From Halobellus limi (GTDB lineage Archaea; Halobacteriota; Halobacteria; Halobacteriales; Haloferacaceae): a stretch of DNA of 64,000 nt. The position numbers and the translations under genes are program-made. The stretch lies in the NCBI RefSeq assembly GCF_004799685.1, contig NZ_CP031311.1, positions 1,240,001 through 1,304,000 of the forward strand. The letters run 5' to 3'. Under the pieces are notes generated by a model. That model saw only the letters and a program-made list of their open reading frames with translations. It had not been told where the DNA came from and ran no database searches. This document shows positions 52,038 through 60,211 of this stretch, piece after piece. How positions within the stretch are numbered: the first letter of the stretch is position 1; every line of letters begins with the position of its first letter.

Positions 52038-53482
52038 CGTCGGCCCTCCGAGCGGTCGGCCGCGCTCGATATCGCGTCGCCGTCGTCGTCCTCCGTCACG
52101 GCTTCTCCGTCGCCCGCCGACCCGTCCCCGTCCGCGTCGCCGTCGCCGACGGCCGGTTCGTCCGATCCCGTGTCGTCGTCGAACCCGCCGAGCACGGCGT
52201 AGGTGGCCGCGCCGGCGGCGATCGGTCCGGCGATCACGAGCAGCGTGAGGTACGGCCTGAGGACGGCCGTCGAGGTGTCGAGGACGTCGGCGACGATGAC
52301 GTCCATCCCGGCGATCGAGGCCAGCATGATGAACACGACGCCGGCGACGCCGACCGCGGTCTGGGACGGCCGTTCCAGCGGGTCTGCGCCGAAGTGCGTC
52401 GGCTCGGACTCGTAGTCGACGAACGGCCAGGCGACGACCGCGGCGAAGACGAGACCCGGCAGGACGAGCCCCCCGATGAACTCCGAACTGAGGTGGATCC
52501 CGAGCACGTCGAAGCTCATCCACGAGGGAGTCAGCTTCAGGAAGCCGTACCCCCACATCAGGAACCAGTCCGGCATCACGAGCGACGGCGTCGAGGCCGG
52601 ATCGCTCGGGCCGTACTCCGCGATGTTGTGGACCGGGAGGAAGCCGGCCAGAAGCGACAGCGTCGCCAGCGTGAGGAAGAAGACGACGGCGCTGACCGCC
52701 GCCTGGTTCGGCACCATCGGCAGCCCGACGACGACGCTGTCGTCCTCTCTGTCGACCGGCTCGCGCCCCTCGACGTCCGCCTCGCGCGGGGCCTCCGTGT
52801 GCTTCTGTCGGATGAGGATGAGGAGGTGCAGTCCCAGCAGTCCCGCGATCGCCAGCGGCAACACGAGCACGTGCAGGAAGTACAGCCGCGGGATCGTCGC
52901 GGTCGAGGGGAAGTCGCCGCCGAAGACGATCTGTCCGAGGGCGTCGCCGATAATCGGCACCGAGATGGCGACGTTGTAGCCGATGCCGGCGGCGGTGCTC
53001 GCGAACTCGTCGAAGGGGAGCGCGTAGCCGGTGTAGGCCGCGAACATCGTCAGCCCGGCCAGCCCGGAGCCGACGACCCAGTTGATCTCGCGGGGGTTGC
53101 GGTAGGCCCCGGTGAAGAACACCCTGAGCATGTGCAACCCGATCGAGGCGACGAACAGGTGGGCCGCCCAGTGGTGCATCCGCCGGATCAACATCCCGAA
53201 CGGCACGTCGTAGGTGATGTTGAGCACGCTCACGAACGCCTCGGGCATCTCCTCGCCCTGGTACTGGGCGACGCTGCCCTCGTACTCGACCTCGCTGATG
53301 CTCGGCTCGAAGAAGAACCCGAGGAAGAGCCCCGTCAGGATCAAGAGGAGGAAGCAGAAGGCGGCGATCTCGCCCAGCAGGTAGGAGTCCTCCGCGGGGA
53401 AGGCCTTCCCGAGGAACGTCTGCGCCTCCTCGAGGTCGAGTCGGGTGTCGAACCAGCCGTAGAGGCGGTCGAGTCGAGCCAT
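52034..53482 (-). CDS. narC: Cytochrome b subunit of the nitrate reductase complex
   Basis: 482 residues, cytochrome b/b6 family. Two bis-His heme pairs are visible: [19 protein letters not shown] and [26 protein letters not shown]-type residues in the C half appear as [15 protein letters not shown]. About nine helices, then a long acidic disordered tail (about 425-482, [15 protein letters not shown]). With the Rieske protein it should oxidise menaquinol and pass electrons outward. Stop and start codons of its neighbours overlap or lie one base apart. Confidence 0.92.
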   Translation of the reverse strand: MARLDRLYGWFDTRLDLEEAQTFLGKAFPAEDSYLLGEIAAFCFLLLILTGLFLGFFFEPSISEVEYEGSVAQYQGEEMPEAFVSVLNITYDVPFGMLIRRMHHWAAHLFVASIGLHMLRVFFTGAYRNPREINWVVGSGLAGLTMFAAYTGYALPFDEFASTAAGIGYNVAISVPIIGDALGQIVFGGDFPSTATIPRLYFLHVLVLPLAIAGLLGLHLLILIRQKHTEAPREADVEGREPVDREDDSVVVGLPMVPNQAAVSAVVFFLTLATLSLLAGFLPVHNIAEYGPSDPASTPSLVMPDWFLMWGYGFLKLTPSWMSFDVLGIHLSSEFIGGLVLPGLVFAAVVAWPFVDYESEPTHFGADPLERPSQTAVGVAGVVFIMLASIAGMDVIVADVLDTSTAVLRPYLTLLVIAGPIAAGAATYAVLGGFDDDTGSDEPAVGDGDADGDGSAGDGEAVTEDDDGDAISSAADRSEGRR

Positions 53483-53483
53483 C

Positions 53484-54164
53484 TCACTCGCCCCCCGGGC
53501 CCACCGGGCCCTCGAAGTCCCCGACGGCGACGAGGTAGCCGTCGCCGGAGATGGTGATCGGGAGCTGCGGGAGTTCCCGCGGGGGCGGCCCGCCCGTCAC
53601 GTCGGCCCCGGAGAGCGGATCGAACCGTCCGGAGTGACACGGACAGACGAGGGTGTCGCCGTCGCGGTCGGCCACCATACACCCCGCGTGGGTGCAGACC
53701 TTCGAGTAGGCGGCGTAGCCGCCGGCGGTGAACTCCAGTCGGGTGGTGCCGCCGTAGGCGTCCTCGGGGTATCTGACCAGAAGCGTCGGCGCGCGGTCGA
53801 TCCCGGGTCGGGCCTCCGGGAAGACGGTCAGGAGTTCCCCCTCCGCGAGGCGGCCCTCCTCGACCCGCTCGCCGTTGCCGTCGACGAGCGCGACCCCGTC
53901 GGAGTAGACTGGGCCGGTGTAGCTCCGCTCGAACACGCGCGTGAGACTGGCCAGCGGCGCGACGAGACTCGCGACGGCGGTGAGTCCACCGACCGTCGCC
54001 AGGGCCTTCGCGTAGTCTCGGCGCTCCATCCGCGCCCGGCCGTCGCGCCAGAACTCCTCGTAGATGCTCGGTTCGTTCGACGGGACGTCCCCCTCGCAGG
54101 GACACCCGCAGCCGTCCGAGTCGACGCCCTCGGAGACGGGGAGATCCTCACCGTTCCGCGGCAT
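53484..54164 (-). CDS. narB: Rieske [2Fe-2S] protein of the nitrate reductase complex
   Basis: 226 residues. The N-terminus has a CGCPC stretch and a twin-Arg anchor ([29 protein letters not shown]) that serves as an uncleaved Tat signal. The Rieske fold follows with cluster ligands CTHAGC and CPCHSG around residues 155-180. It accepts electrons from quinol at cytochrome b. ATG 54164 shares its A with the narA stop (TGATG). Long in-frame upstream sequence was ignored. Confidence 0.92.
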   Translation of the reverse strand: MPRNGEDLPVSEGVDSDGCGCPCEGDVPSNEPSIYEEFWRDGRARMERRDYAKALATVGGLTAVASLVAPLASLTRVFERSYTGPVYSDGVALVDGNGERVEEGRLAEGELLTVFPEARPGIDRAPTLLVRYPEDAYGGTTRLEFTAGGYAAYSKVCTHAGCMVADRDGDTLVCPCHSGRFDPLSGADVTGGPPPRELPQLPITISGDGYLVAVGDFEGPVGPGGE

Positions 54165-54733
54165 CAGTGTTCCCTCCGTTCGGCCACTTCGAGGTGCGGC
54201 ATGAACCAGGCGTAGTACGAGACGGTCAGCCCGGCCAGCGACATGAACATCCCGAACGCGTAGACGCCGAAGTACTGCGTCCGCGCTAACGTGAGGTACT
54301 CCCCGGTGAACAGCGCCGCGAAGGCGATCGTGAGGACGGTCAGCCCCCCCATCGCGATCAGCCCCTCGGCGGCGTCGCTCGGCGGGTGGTACTCGACGAG
54401 CCAGCGCTCTTCGGTCTCGATCCAGGGGAACGAGAGGCCGCTGCCGTCGGTGACGGTCGCGTCGGCGTCCGGGCGGGCCGCTCTGTCCATAAACCGATGG
54501 AAGAACGCGGTCACGCCGACCAGCCCGAAGAGCGCGATCCAGACGATCACGCCCACCTGGCTGGGCGAGAGCTTGTTCGGTGTATCGACGATGCCATCCA
54601 GCGGTCGTATCTCGCTGACACTCTGGTCGAGTTCGACCTCCTCGGAGGGGGGTTCGCCCTGCATCGCGACGAACCACATCGGGAGGAGCACTGCGAGCAG
54701 AATCCCAACGATGACGATTGTGCGGCGGTCCAT
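54164..54733 (-). CDS. narA: Membrane protein, first gene of the nar operon
   Basis: 189 residues with four hydrophobic helices (about 6-23, 60-80, 130-150, 155-175). An outward loop carries VSEIRPLDGIVDTPNKLSPSQVG. No cofactor motif recognised. It holds the place called narA in haloarchaeal nar clusters upstream of the Rieske and cytochrome b genes. It may take part in docking the complex to electron donors. The leader before ATG 54733 is about 70 bases from the TATA-predicted start. Confidence 0.7.
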   Translation of the reverse strand: MDRRTIVIVGILLAVLLPMWFVAMQGEPPSEEVELDQSVSEIRPLDGIVDTPNKLSPSQVGVIVWIALFGLVGVTAFFHRFMDRAARPDADATVTDGSGLSFPWIETEERWLVEYHPPSDAAEGLIAMGGLTVLTIAFAALFTGEYLTLARTQYFGVYAFGMFMSLAGLTVSYYAWFMPHLEVAERREH

Positions 54734-54826
54734 TGGCGGTGGAGCGGGTATCGGACTACTGACTGATCGGCGCGTGATCGGCGCGCGGTTCTCCGACCTA
54801 CACCTCGATCCACACCAGGAACTATG

Positions 54827-54852
54827 TTAAATTTTAATTACGAATATGTTCG
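54827..54852 (-). promoter_or_regulatory. Promoter and candidate regulator site of the nar operon
   Basis: On the minus strand TTAAAATTTAA (54838-54828) is a strong TATA box. Directly upstream lies CGAACATATTCG (54852-54841), whose outer CGAA/TTCG halves are palindromic. The NarO motif known from Haloferax denitrification promoters is CGAAC-N4-GTTCG next to TATA; the site here has the same half-sites and position but two fewer bases. A NarO-like, oxygen/nitrate-responsive control is therefore plausible. Confidence 0.55.
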
Positions 54853-54938
54853 GCTCCGTGTTCATACGTGGGAACGGCACCAGCGTCGCGGGCCGATCGA
54901 CGGTGAGCGTCTCGGCGGAGACGGTCGGCCCGAAGCGC

Positions 54939-55385
54939 TCACCCGTCGAGTTCGGACTTCGCGCTCCGTGCCGCGTCGCCGACGTCGACGCCCTGCTGAC
55001 GGGCGTACAGCGCGGCGGCCGCCTCGACGCTCACACCCAGGCGTCGCTGGCGCTCGTTCACGGCCGCCACGGCGTCCTGTTTGTCGTGACCGGCCGCGAC
55101 GAGCGCGTCCAGAATCCGCTCGAAGGCCGACTGCTCGCGGAGGACGGACTCGTCGGGTTCGTACTCCTCGGGCACGTCGACCGCGGGCGGGTCGAACTGC
55201 GCGACGAGGTCGCCGTCCTCGCGCGCGAGCAACCCGCGCCCGGCGGCGATGTCGATGAGCCGCTTCGCCTGGTCCGGCGAGAACCAGTTCCGGTCCAACG
55301 AGAGCGCGACGACGAACTCCCCCTCGCCCAGTCGCGTCGTCCCCTGCTGTTTGAACGGGACGGCGACGGCGACATCGAGGCTCAT
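54939..55385 (-). CDS. DUF2240 family protein
   Basis: 148 residues. The opening LDVAVAVPFKQQGTTRLGEGEFVVALSLDRNWFSPDQAKRLID and the following GLLAREDGDLVAQFDPPAVDVPEEYEPDES match the archaeal DUF2240 family, with a winged-helix-like N-terminal part and a helical C-terminal part (FERILDALVAAGHDKQDAVAAVNERQ). Function unknown. ATG 55385 preferred over the upstream in-frame start. Confidence 0.78.
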   Translation of the reverse strand: MSLDVAVAVPFKQQGTTRLGEGEFVVALSLDRNWFSPDQAKRLIDIAAGRGLLAREDGDLVAQFDPPAVDVPEEYEPDESVLREQSAFERILDALVAAGHDKQDAVAAVNERQRRLGVSVEAAAALYARQQGVDVGDAARSAKSELDG

Positions 55386-55494
55386 ACCCAGTAGGCCGAC
55401 GTCGACCCTCAAGGAGCCCTCGGTTTCCGCTCGGTCGGCTGACGGTCTCCGTCCATTCCGGGGCGGCGGATTCGGTCTCGATCACCGGACCCGC

Positions 55495-55701
55495 TCAGGG
55501 CGAGGGTTCGTCGTCGCCCGAACAGCCGCCCTTGAGCGCCCACAGCACGAGGACTACTCCCTCGGCGCGGGCGGCGGTGTAGACCCACGGTCTGAGTTCC
55601 ACGTCGTCTGTCGTCGCCAGCCCCATCCAGAAGTCGACGAGTCGGCGCGGAGCGATCAGTTCGACGATGCCGAAGACGAGAGCGACGGCTCTGAGCACCA
55701 T
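55495..55701 (-). CDS. Small membrane-associated haloarchaeal protein
   Basis: 68 residues. One hydrophobic helix at the start (VLRAVALVFGIVELIAP) is followed by RRLVDFWMGLAT, then a second weakly hydrophobic helix (about 44-58) and a short tail with one Cys. No family name recognised. Lies in a row of minus-strand genes with DUF2240. Confidence 0.55.
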   Translation of the reverse strand: MVLRAVALVFGIVELIAPRRLVDFWMGLATTDDVELRPWVYTAARAEGVVLVLWALKGGCSGDDEPSP

Positions 55702-55797
55702 ATCCAAGTATTGTCAGTTACCGGTGATAGCTCTTCGTCCGGTTCTCGACCGATGGGAACCACGAACGCGTCGCGTCCGGGGAAAACGGTGGACACG

Positions 55798-55861
55798 CCG
55801 GTGAGCGTGATCGTCGCGTCCGGAGGGAACGCAGACTCACCCGGTGAGCGTGATCGTCGCG
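55798..55861. repeat. Direct repeat at the end of the AMP-binding-like gene
   Basis: CCGGTGAGCGTGATCGTCGC occurs at 55798-55817 and again at 55841-55860, 43 bases apart. It encodes ATITLTG on the minus strand in both copies but in different frames; the first (55841) copy ends the gene at TGA 55839-55837, and the second is followed by a further coding-like stretch (VSTVFPGRDAFVVPIG). Confidence 0.8.
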
Positions 55862-56561
55862 CCCGCGGCGATCGGTTCGACGAGGCCGTCGACGACCGCC
55901 TCGTAGTCCTCGAACGGGCCCTCGACGACGACTCGCTCTCCCGGTTGCGGTCGCTCGCTTCCCCCCGCACCGGACCCTGCCGACAGCGCGTCGGCGTGCG
56001 AGTGGGTCCGATCGCCGACCGCCAGGAGCGGGTCCGCCCCTTCGACGCTCGCCGGATGGACCGCCGGGTTCTCGCTCCAGACCTCCGTCTCCCAGTGGGT
56101 CGTCGTCGGCTCCGTCGGCGCGTCGCCGTAGACGACGAGGTGGCGCCCGGGGGGCAGATCGAACGCCGCCTCGCGGTCCGCGGGCGCGACCACGACGCGG
56201 GGATCGGTCGACGGAAGCGCGTCGGAAAAGCGTGTGACCGCACCCAGTTGAGCCGCGCCGTAGAAGGCGAGGACCGGTTCGGGAAGCGGGTCCGGTACCA
56301 CGAGGACCTCCGTTCCGCGGCGGACGCCGAGGTGGCGGAGGACGTTGCCGACCTTGTACGTCGTCGTGATGAAGTTGCGGTAGCTGTACGCCCGGTCGAC
56401 GCGCTCGGCGCGGAGCGCGATGCCCGGCGTTCGTCGGTCGCGGGCGACGAGGTCAGCGAGCGTCTCGGGGTCCGAGGGGGCGGCGGGTACTCCCCACCGG
56501 CGGCTGTCTCCCCGGCGGATCCGAGGCCGGACGGCTCCTCCCGCTCTGGATCGGGGTTCAT
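55837..56561 (-). pseudogene. AMP-binding-like protein, frameshifted near its start
   Basis: The frame from ATG 56561 (MNPDPEREEPSGLGSAGE) is acidic and coding-like but runs off-frame at a G5 run (plus strand 56476-56480). From there a second frame continues as SDPETLADLVARDRR to GATITLTG. One extra base in the run joins them to about 241 residues. The second part (YSYRNFITTTYKVGNVLRHLGVRRGTEVLVV, YGAAQLGAVTRF) resembles the N-terminal subdomain of acyl-CoA synthetases but lacks the adenylation loop and C-terminal domain. Such short forms occur in haloarchaea; function unknown. Error or mutation cannot be told apart here. Confidence 0.65.
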
Positions 56562-56677
56562 ACCGGGGCCTCGGGCGGCGGGGAGCAAAACGGCGTCGGC
56601 CGCGCGACGACCGCCGGCGGGTCGATTCCCGATACGGCACCCCCACCGGCGATCGACGCGTCCCGTCCGCCGGGGGG

Positions 56678-56995
56678 TCAGGGAGCGCCCGCGACGACGA
56701 ACGTGCTCGCCTCGTCGGCGGTCAGTTGTCGGCTCGCGTCGGCCGCCACGCGAAGGGCGTCGCCGGCGCTCATCGTCACCGTCTCGCCCTCGACGTCCAT
56801 CGTCGCCGCGCCCTCGACCAGGTAGTACACCTCTTCCTGGCCGCCTTCGCCGTGGTCGTGTTCCATCCCGGTCCACCCGGCCTCGGCGTCGATGACGGTG
56901 AGTCCGAGGTTCTCACAGTCGAGTTCCTCTCGGAGGAAGTACATTCCCGGGGCCTTCTCGTCGCCGTCCGCGTGGTTCGCTTTCGTGTACGACAT
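56678..56995 (-). CDS. Cupin-domain protein
   Basis: 105 residues. A single cupin barrel: the first motif reads GMEHDHGEGGQEEVYYLVEG with His48/His50-type metal ligands and Glu, and the second is SAGDALRVAADASRQL, where the usual second-motif His is missing (Asp/Arg instead). This leaves a 2-His/1-Glu site. Substrate unknown. It is divergent from another cupin gene 119 bases away. Confidence 0.8.
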   Translation of the reverse strand: MSYTKANHADGDEKAPGMYFLREELDCENLGLTVIDAEAGWTGMEHDHGEGGQEEVYYLVEGAATMDVEGETVTMSAGDALRVAADASRQLTADEASTFVVAGAP

Positions 56996-57114
56996 CGACC
57001 GACCGTTCGGACGAGAGCGACGTGAAAGTGAGGGTCCCGGACGTTTCCGAGTGGCCGACCTCTCGGCGGGTCTTTTTCGGACCTGCGGCCGAAACCGACG
57101 CGCGAGAGCAGCCG

Positions 57115-57522
57115 ATGACAGAGGGCTACAACGTCGTCGAGCCGGAGAGCGTGCCGAAAGAACAGTTCAACACCTGCGAGACGTCGGTTCGGAAGCTGAC
57201 CGAGCGCCTCGGGGCGACGGAACTCCGGGTGAACCAGGTCCTCGTCGAACCGGGCGAGGTGACGACGCCGCACACCCACGAGGGCGCGGACGGCGAGCGC
57301 GGCCAGGAGGAGGTGTTCGTCGCGCTGACCGACGGACAGATCGCCATCGAGGGGTCCGTCCACGACGTCCCCGAGGGCGGCGTCGTCCGCGTGCGGCCCG
57401 ACGTCGAGCGGAACCTGCTGAATCGGACCGGCGACCGAACGCACGTCTGGCTCGCGTTCGGCGCGCCGCCGGTCGGGACGGTCGACGACTTCGGTTCCTA
57501 CGTCGTGAGCGACGGGGAGTGA
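57115..57522 (+). CDS. Cupin-domain protein
   Basis: 135 residues. First motif TPHTHEGADGERGQEEVFVALTDGQ with two His and a Glu; second motif PEGGVVRVRPDVERNLLNRT, with Asp and Arg where the second-motif His is expected, as in the neighbour. The two proteins share the GQEEV core but are otherwise different, suggesting an old duplication. ATG 57115 chosen; in-frame upstream codons lack similarity. Confidence 0.8.
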   Translation: MTEGYNVVEPESVPKEQFNTCETSVRKLTERLGATELRVNQVLVEPGEVTTPHTHEGADGERGQEEVFVALTDGQIAIEGSVHDVPEGGVVRVRPDVERNLLNRTGDRTHVWLAFGAPPVGTVDDFGSYVVSDGE

Positions 57523-57530
57523 CGGGCTCT

Positions 57531-58511
57531 TCAGCCGAAGACCCGGAACAGCCCCGCGATCCATCTGACGGCCTCCGAGAGGGCGAAGAGCCCGCCTTCG
57601 AGGCGTGAGAGTCTTCGACCCGACCAGAGGGCGCCGACCATAACGACCGTGATCACCGTCAGCCAGAGGAGGCCCTCTATCGCTGCGCCGCCGACAGAGA
57701 GGGGACGGACGATTGCCGCGACCCCGAGGATTCCGAGCACGTTGAAAATGTTGCTGCCGACGACGTTGCCGACGGACATCCCGATGTGTCCCCGCCGGAG
57801 TGCGAGGAGCGACACCGCGAACTCCGGCGTCGACGTTCCCGCCGAAACGATCGTCCCGCCGATGACCCAGTCGGAGACCCCCGCGTATCGAGCGAGCGCC
57901 GAGGCGGCTTCCACCAGATAGTGCCCGCTGATCAGCACGGTCGCTAACCCCCCGAGGAGTAAGAGGACGTCGCGTCCGGGGAGCGACACCGATTCCGCGA
58001 CCGTTTCCGACACGCGCGATTCCGGGTATTCGGTGTCGATCGGCGGCGGTGCTCGCTCGTCTCGGATCAGATAGATCGTGTAGCCGACTAACAGCCCGAC
58101 GAGGGCGATCCCCTCACCGCGGGTCACGGTCCGATCGAACAGCACTGCGAAACCGACGAACGTCGCGAGAACCAGTGCGATTCCGTCCCGGTGCAGCAGC
58201 GATCGCTCGACCGGGATGACGCGAAGCAGCGACACGACGCCGAGGATGAACGCGAGGTTGTAGATGTTCGAGCCGACGACGTTGCCGACGGCGATGTCGC
58301 CGAGCCCGGAGAGGGCGGCGTCGCTCGTCACGACGAGTTCCGGCGTCGACGTTCCGACCGCGACGACCGTCAGCGCGATCGTGATCTCGGAGACGCCGAA
58401 CCGTTGGGCCAGCTTGACCGCCGCGTCGACGAGCGTTCGGGCACCGATTCCCAACCCGAGGACGGCCCCGATGATGACCGCGAATTGAACGACGATCCCT
58501 CCGTTGACCAT
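57531..58511 (-). CDS. CaCA-family sodium/calcium antiporter
   Basis: 326 residues, ten helices, two inverted halves. The alpha-1 repeat is VVAVGTSTPELVVTSDAALSGLGDIAVGNVVGSNIYNLAF and alpha-2 is IVSAGTSTPEFAVSLLALRRGHIGMSVGNVVGSNIFNVLG, both with GTSTPE and GNVVGSN. These are the ion-binding cores of YrbG/NCX-type exchangers. Expected function is Ca2+ export in exchange for Na+ or H+, fitting a high-salt cell. Confidence 0.92.
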   Translation of the reverse strand: MVNGGIVVQFAVIIGAVLGLGIGARTLVDAAVKLAQRFGVSEITIALTVVAVGTSTPELVVTSDAALSGLGDIAVGNVVGSNIYNLAFILGVVSLLRVIPVERSLLHRDGIALVLATFVGFAVLFDRTVTRGEGIALVGLLVGYTIYLIRDERAPPPIDTEYPESRVSETVAESVSLPGRDVLLLLGGLATVLISGHYLVEAASALARYAGVSDWVIGGTIVSAGTSTPEFAVSLLALRRGHIGMSVGNVVGSNIFNVLGILGVAAIVRPLSVGGAAIEGLLWLTVITVVMVGALWSGRRLSRLEGGLFALSEAVRWIAGLFRVFG

Positions 58512-58664
58512 ACTGCCTCACAGTTCCGAGGGGTCAACATACTACTGTTTGACTTTTCGGTATGCCGGCGTCATCTCGTTCAGTCAGGAACGACCGAGCA
58601 CGGGAGCGCCGTGGCCCCTCTCCTTCGTCGAGCACTCGCGAGGTGAGCGATACCGGCAGTCTCA

Positions 58665-58767
58665 CTGAGAGGGGGTTATCGTAGCAATCCATCGATTCGG
58701 GTTCATCCGAATCGAAGACCGCGGCCGGCCGAGGAGTCGACCGCCGGTCGGCTGCGATAGTCCCTAT
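58665..58767 (-). repeat. Dispersed ~103-bp repeat, copy B (inverted)
   Basis: The reverse complement of 42064-42168 with few changes (see copy A). It lies in the 403-base gap (58512-58914) between the antiporter and dnaJ genes. A minus-strand frame from ATG 58779 passes through it (PRPAAVFDSDEPESMDCYD) and continues 40 more residues, but the continuation is arginine-rich and not clearly coding. The remaining gap (58512-58664) shows no gene. Confidence 0.85.
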
Positions 58768-58875
58768 GAGTTGGAGCATCGGCGCGGTGCGGTGGCGGGG
58801 AAGCGACCGGTGTCACCGCCGACGAGCGGCCGAAAGCCGTGACGTCGGCGGCCTTTTTCCCTCTAGGTTTTTGCG

Positions 58876-58908
58876 CGGAGGGGGCCTTCGGCCCCCTCCG
58901 TGGAAAAA
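58876..58908 (-). terminator. T-tract and strong hairpin after dnaJ
   Basis: On the dnaJ transcript a U5 run (58908-58904) comes 7 bases after the stop, followed by an 11-bp perfect stem, CGGAGGGGGCC with a three-base loop and GGCCCCCTCCG (58876-58886/58890-58900). The U-run precedes the hairpin, so it is not a bacterial-type terminator; the hairpin may stabilise the RNA 3' end or block read-through. Confidence 0.6.
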
Positions 58909-58914
58909 GGTAGA

Positions 58915-60090
58915 TTAGAAAGAGTTCTTGATCTTCTCGAAGAAGCCCTCGCTGACGTCGACGTCCTCGCCGCCGGCCTCGGCGAACGCTTCGAGCGCCT
59001 CCTTCTGCTCGTCGTTGAGGCTGTCGGGCGTCACCACCTGCACCTGGACGTAGAGGTCGCCGCGGCCGCGCCCGCGGAGGTGCGGCATCCCCTCGTCGCG
59101 GATCCGGAACTCCTCGCCGCTCTGGGTGCCCGCAGGGATCTCCAGTTCCGTCGTCCCGTCGACGGTCGGGACCTCGACGGTCGCGCCGAAGACCGCCTTC
59201 GGGAACGAGATCGGGTGGCGGTGATAGAGGTCGTCGCCGTCGCGCTCGAAGTCCTCGTGATCGCGTACGGAGACGTCGATGAGGAGGTCGCCCTTCGGGC
59301 CGCCGTTCTCGCCGGGCGCGCCCTCCCGTTCCATCCGGAGGGTCTGGCCGTCGCGGATCCCGGCGGGGATGTCGACCGAGAGCGTCGCCTCCTCGCGGGT
59401 GACGCCGTCGCCGCCGCAGGCCGAACACGTCTCGCTGTAGGTCTCGCCGGTCCCCTCGCAGCGCCGGCACGTCTGGGTCTGCTGGACGCGGCCGAGCGGG
59501 GTGTCGCGCACGGTCGTGGTCTGTCCCTGCCCGTTACACTCCGGACAGGTGTTGACGTCGGCGTCGGCGGGGTGTCCGCGGCCGTCGCACTCCGAGCACT
59601 CCTCCGGGCGGGTGATCGTGAACTGCTTTTCGACGCCCTCGTAGACCTCTTCGAGGTCGAGCGTCACCTGGGTGCGGAGGTCCTGGCCCTGGCGCGGACG
59701 GCTGCGGCCCCTGCCGCCACCGCCGCCGCGGCCGCCGCCGAAGAACTGGTTGAAGATGTCCTCGAAGGGGCTTCCCTGACCGCCACCGCCGCCCATCCCG
59801 CCGAAGGGGTTGCCCTGGCCGCGGCCGCCGCCGGCGCCGCCGCCTCCGACGCCGCCGCGCTTTTCGGCCTGTTCGAAGCGCTCGTGGCCCAGTTGGTCGT
59901 ACATCTGGCGCTTCTCGTCGTCGGTGAGGACCTCTTTGGCCTTCTTGATCTTCTTGAACTTCTCCTCGGCGTCGGCCTCCTCGGAGACGTCGGGGTGATA
60001 CTCCGCGGCCTTCTTCCGGTAGGCCTGCTTGATCTCGTCCTCGGTGGCGTCTCTGGAGACACCGAGCACGTCGTAGAAGTCCTCGCTCAT
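58915..60090 (-). CDS. dnaJ: Chaperone DnaJ (Hsp40)
   Basis: 391 residues. J-domain 4-68 with HPD (EYHPDVSEEAD), a Gly/Phe-rich linker 75-130 (long Gly runs), and four CxxCxGxG zinc repeats about 150-215 (CSECDGRG, CPECNGQG, CRRCEGTG, CSACGGDG). The C-terminal peptide-binding domains follow (IPAGIRDGQTLRMEREG, DLLIDVSVRDHEDFERDGDDL). It stimulates DnaK. In many haloarchaea dnaJ sits near dnaK and grpE; here neither is adjacent. Confidence 0.93.
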   Translation of the reverse strand: MSEDFYDVLGVSRDATEDEIKQAYRKKAAEYHPDVSEEADAEEKFKKIKKAKEVLTDDEKRQMYDQLGHERFEQAEKRGGVGGGGAGGGRGQGNPFGGMGGGGGQGSPFEDIFNQFFGGGRGGGGGRGRSRPRQGQDLRTQVTLDLEEVYEGVEKQFTITRPEECSECDGRGHPADADVNTCPECNGQGQTTTVRDTPLGRVQQTQTCRRCEGTGETYSETCSACGGDGVTREEATLSVDIPAGIRDGQTLRMEREGAPGENGGPKGDLLIDVSVRDHEDFERDGDDLYHRHPISFPKAVFGATVEVPTVDGTTELEIPAGTQSGEEFRIRDEGMPHLRGRGRGDLYVQVQVVTPDSLNDEQKEALEAFAEAGGEDVDVSEGFFEKIKNSF

Positions 60091-60211
60091 TCGTTGTGCG
60101 TGTCGTACACGGTTGAGATACTTCAACGGAACGGGTCGGAGACGGCCAAAGCGGGCCAGCCGTCGGATCGCCCGCCCTCGCGCTTTTGTGTTCGCCGGGA
60201 GAGACCCCGGT

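Noticed and set aside
58534-58779. 81-residue minus-strand ORF through repeat copy B
   Set aside because: Only the repeat-encoded part looks protein-like; the rest is Arg/Ser-rich and the copy A locus has no equivalent full ORF.
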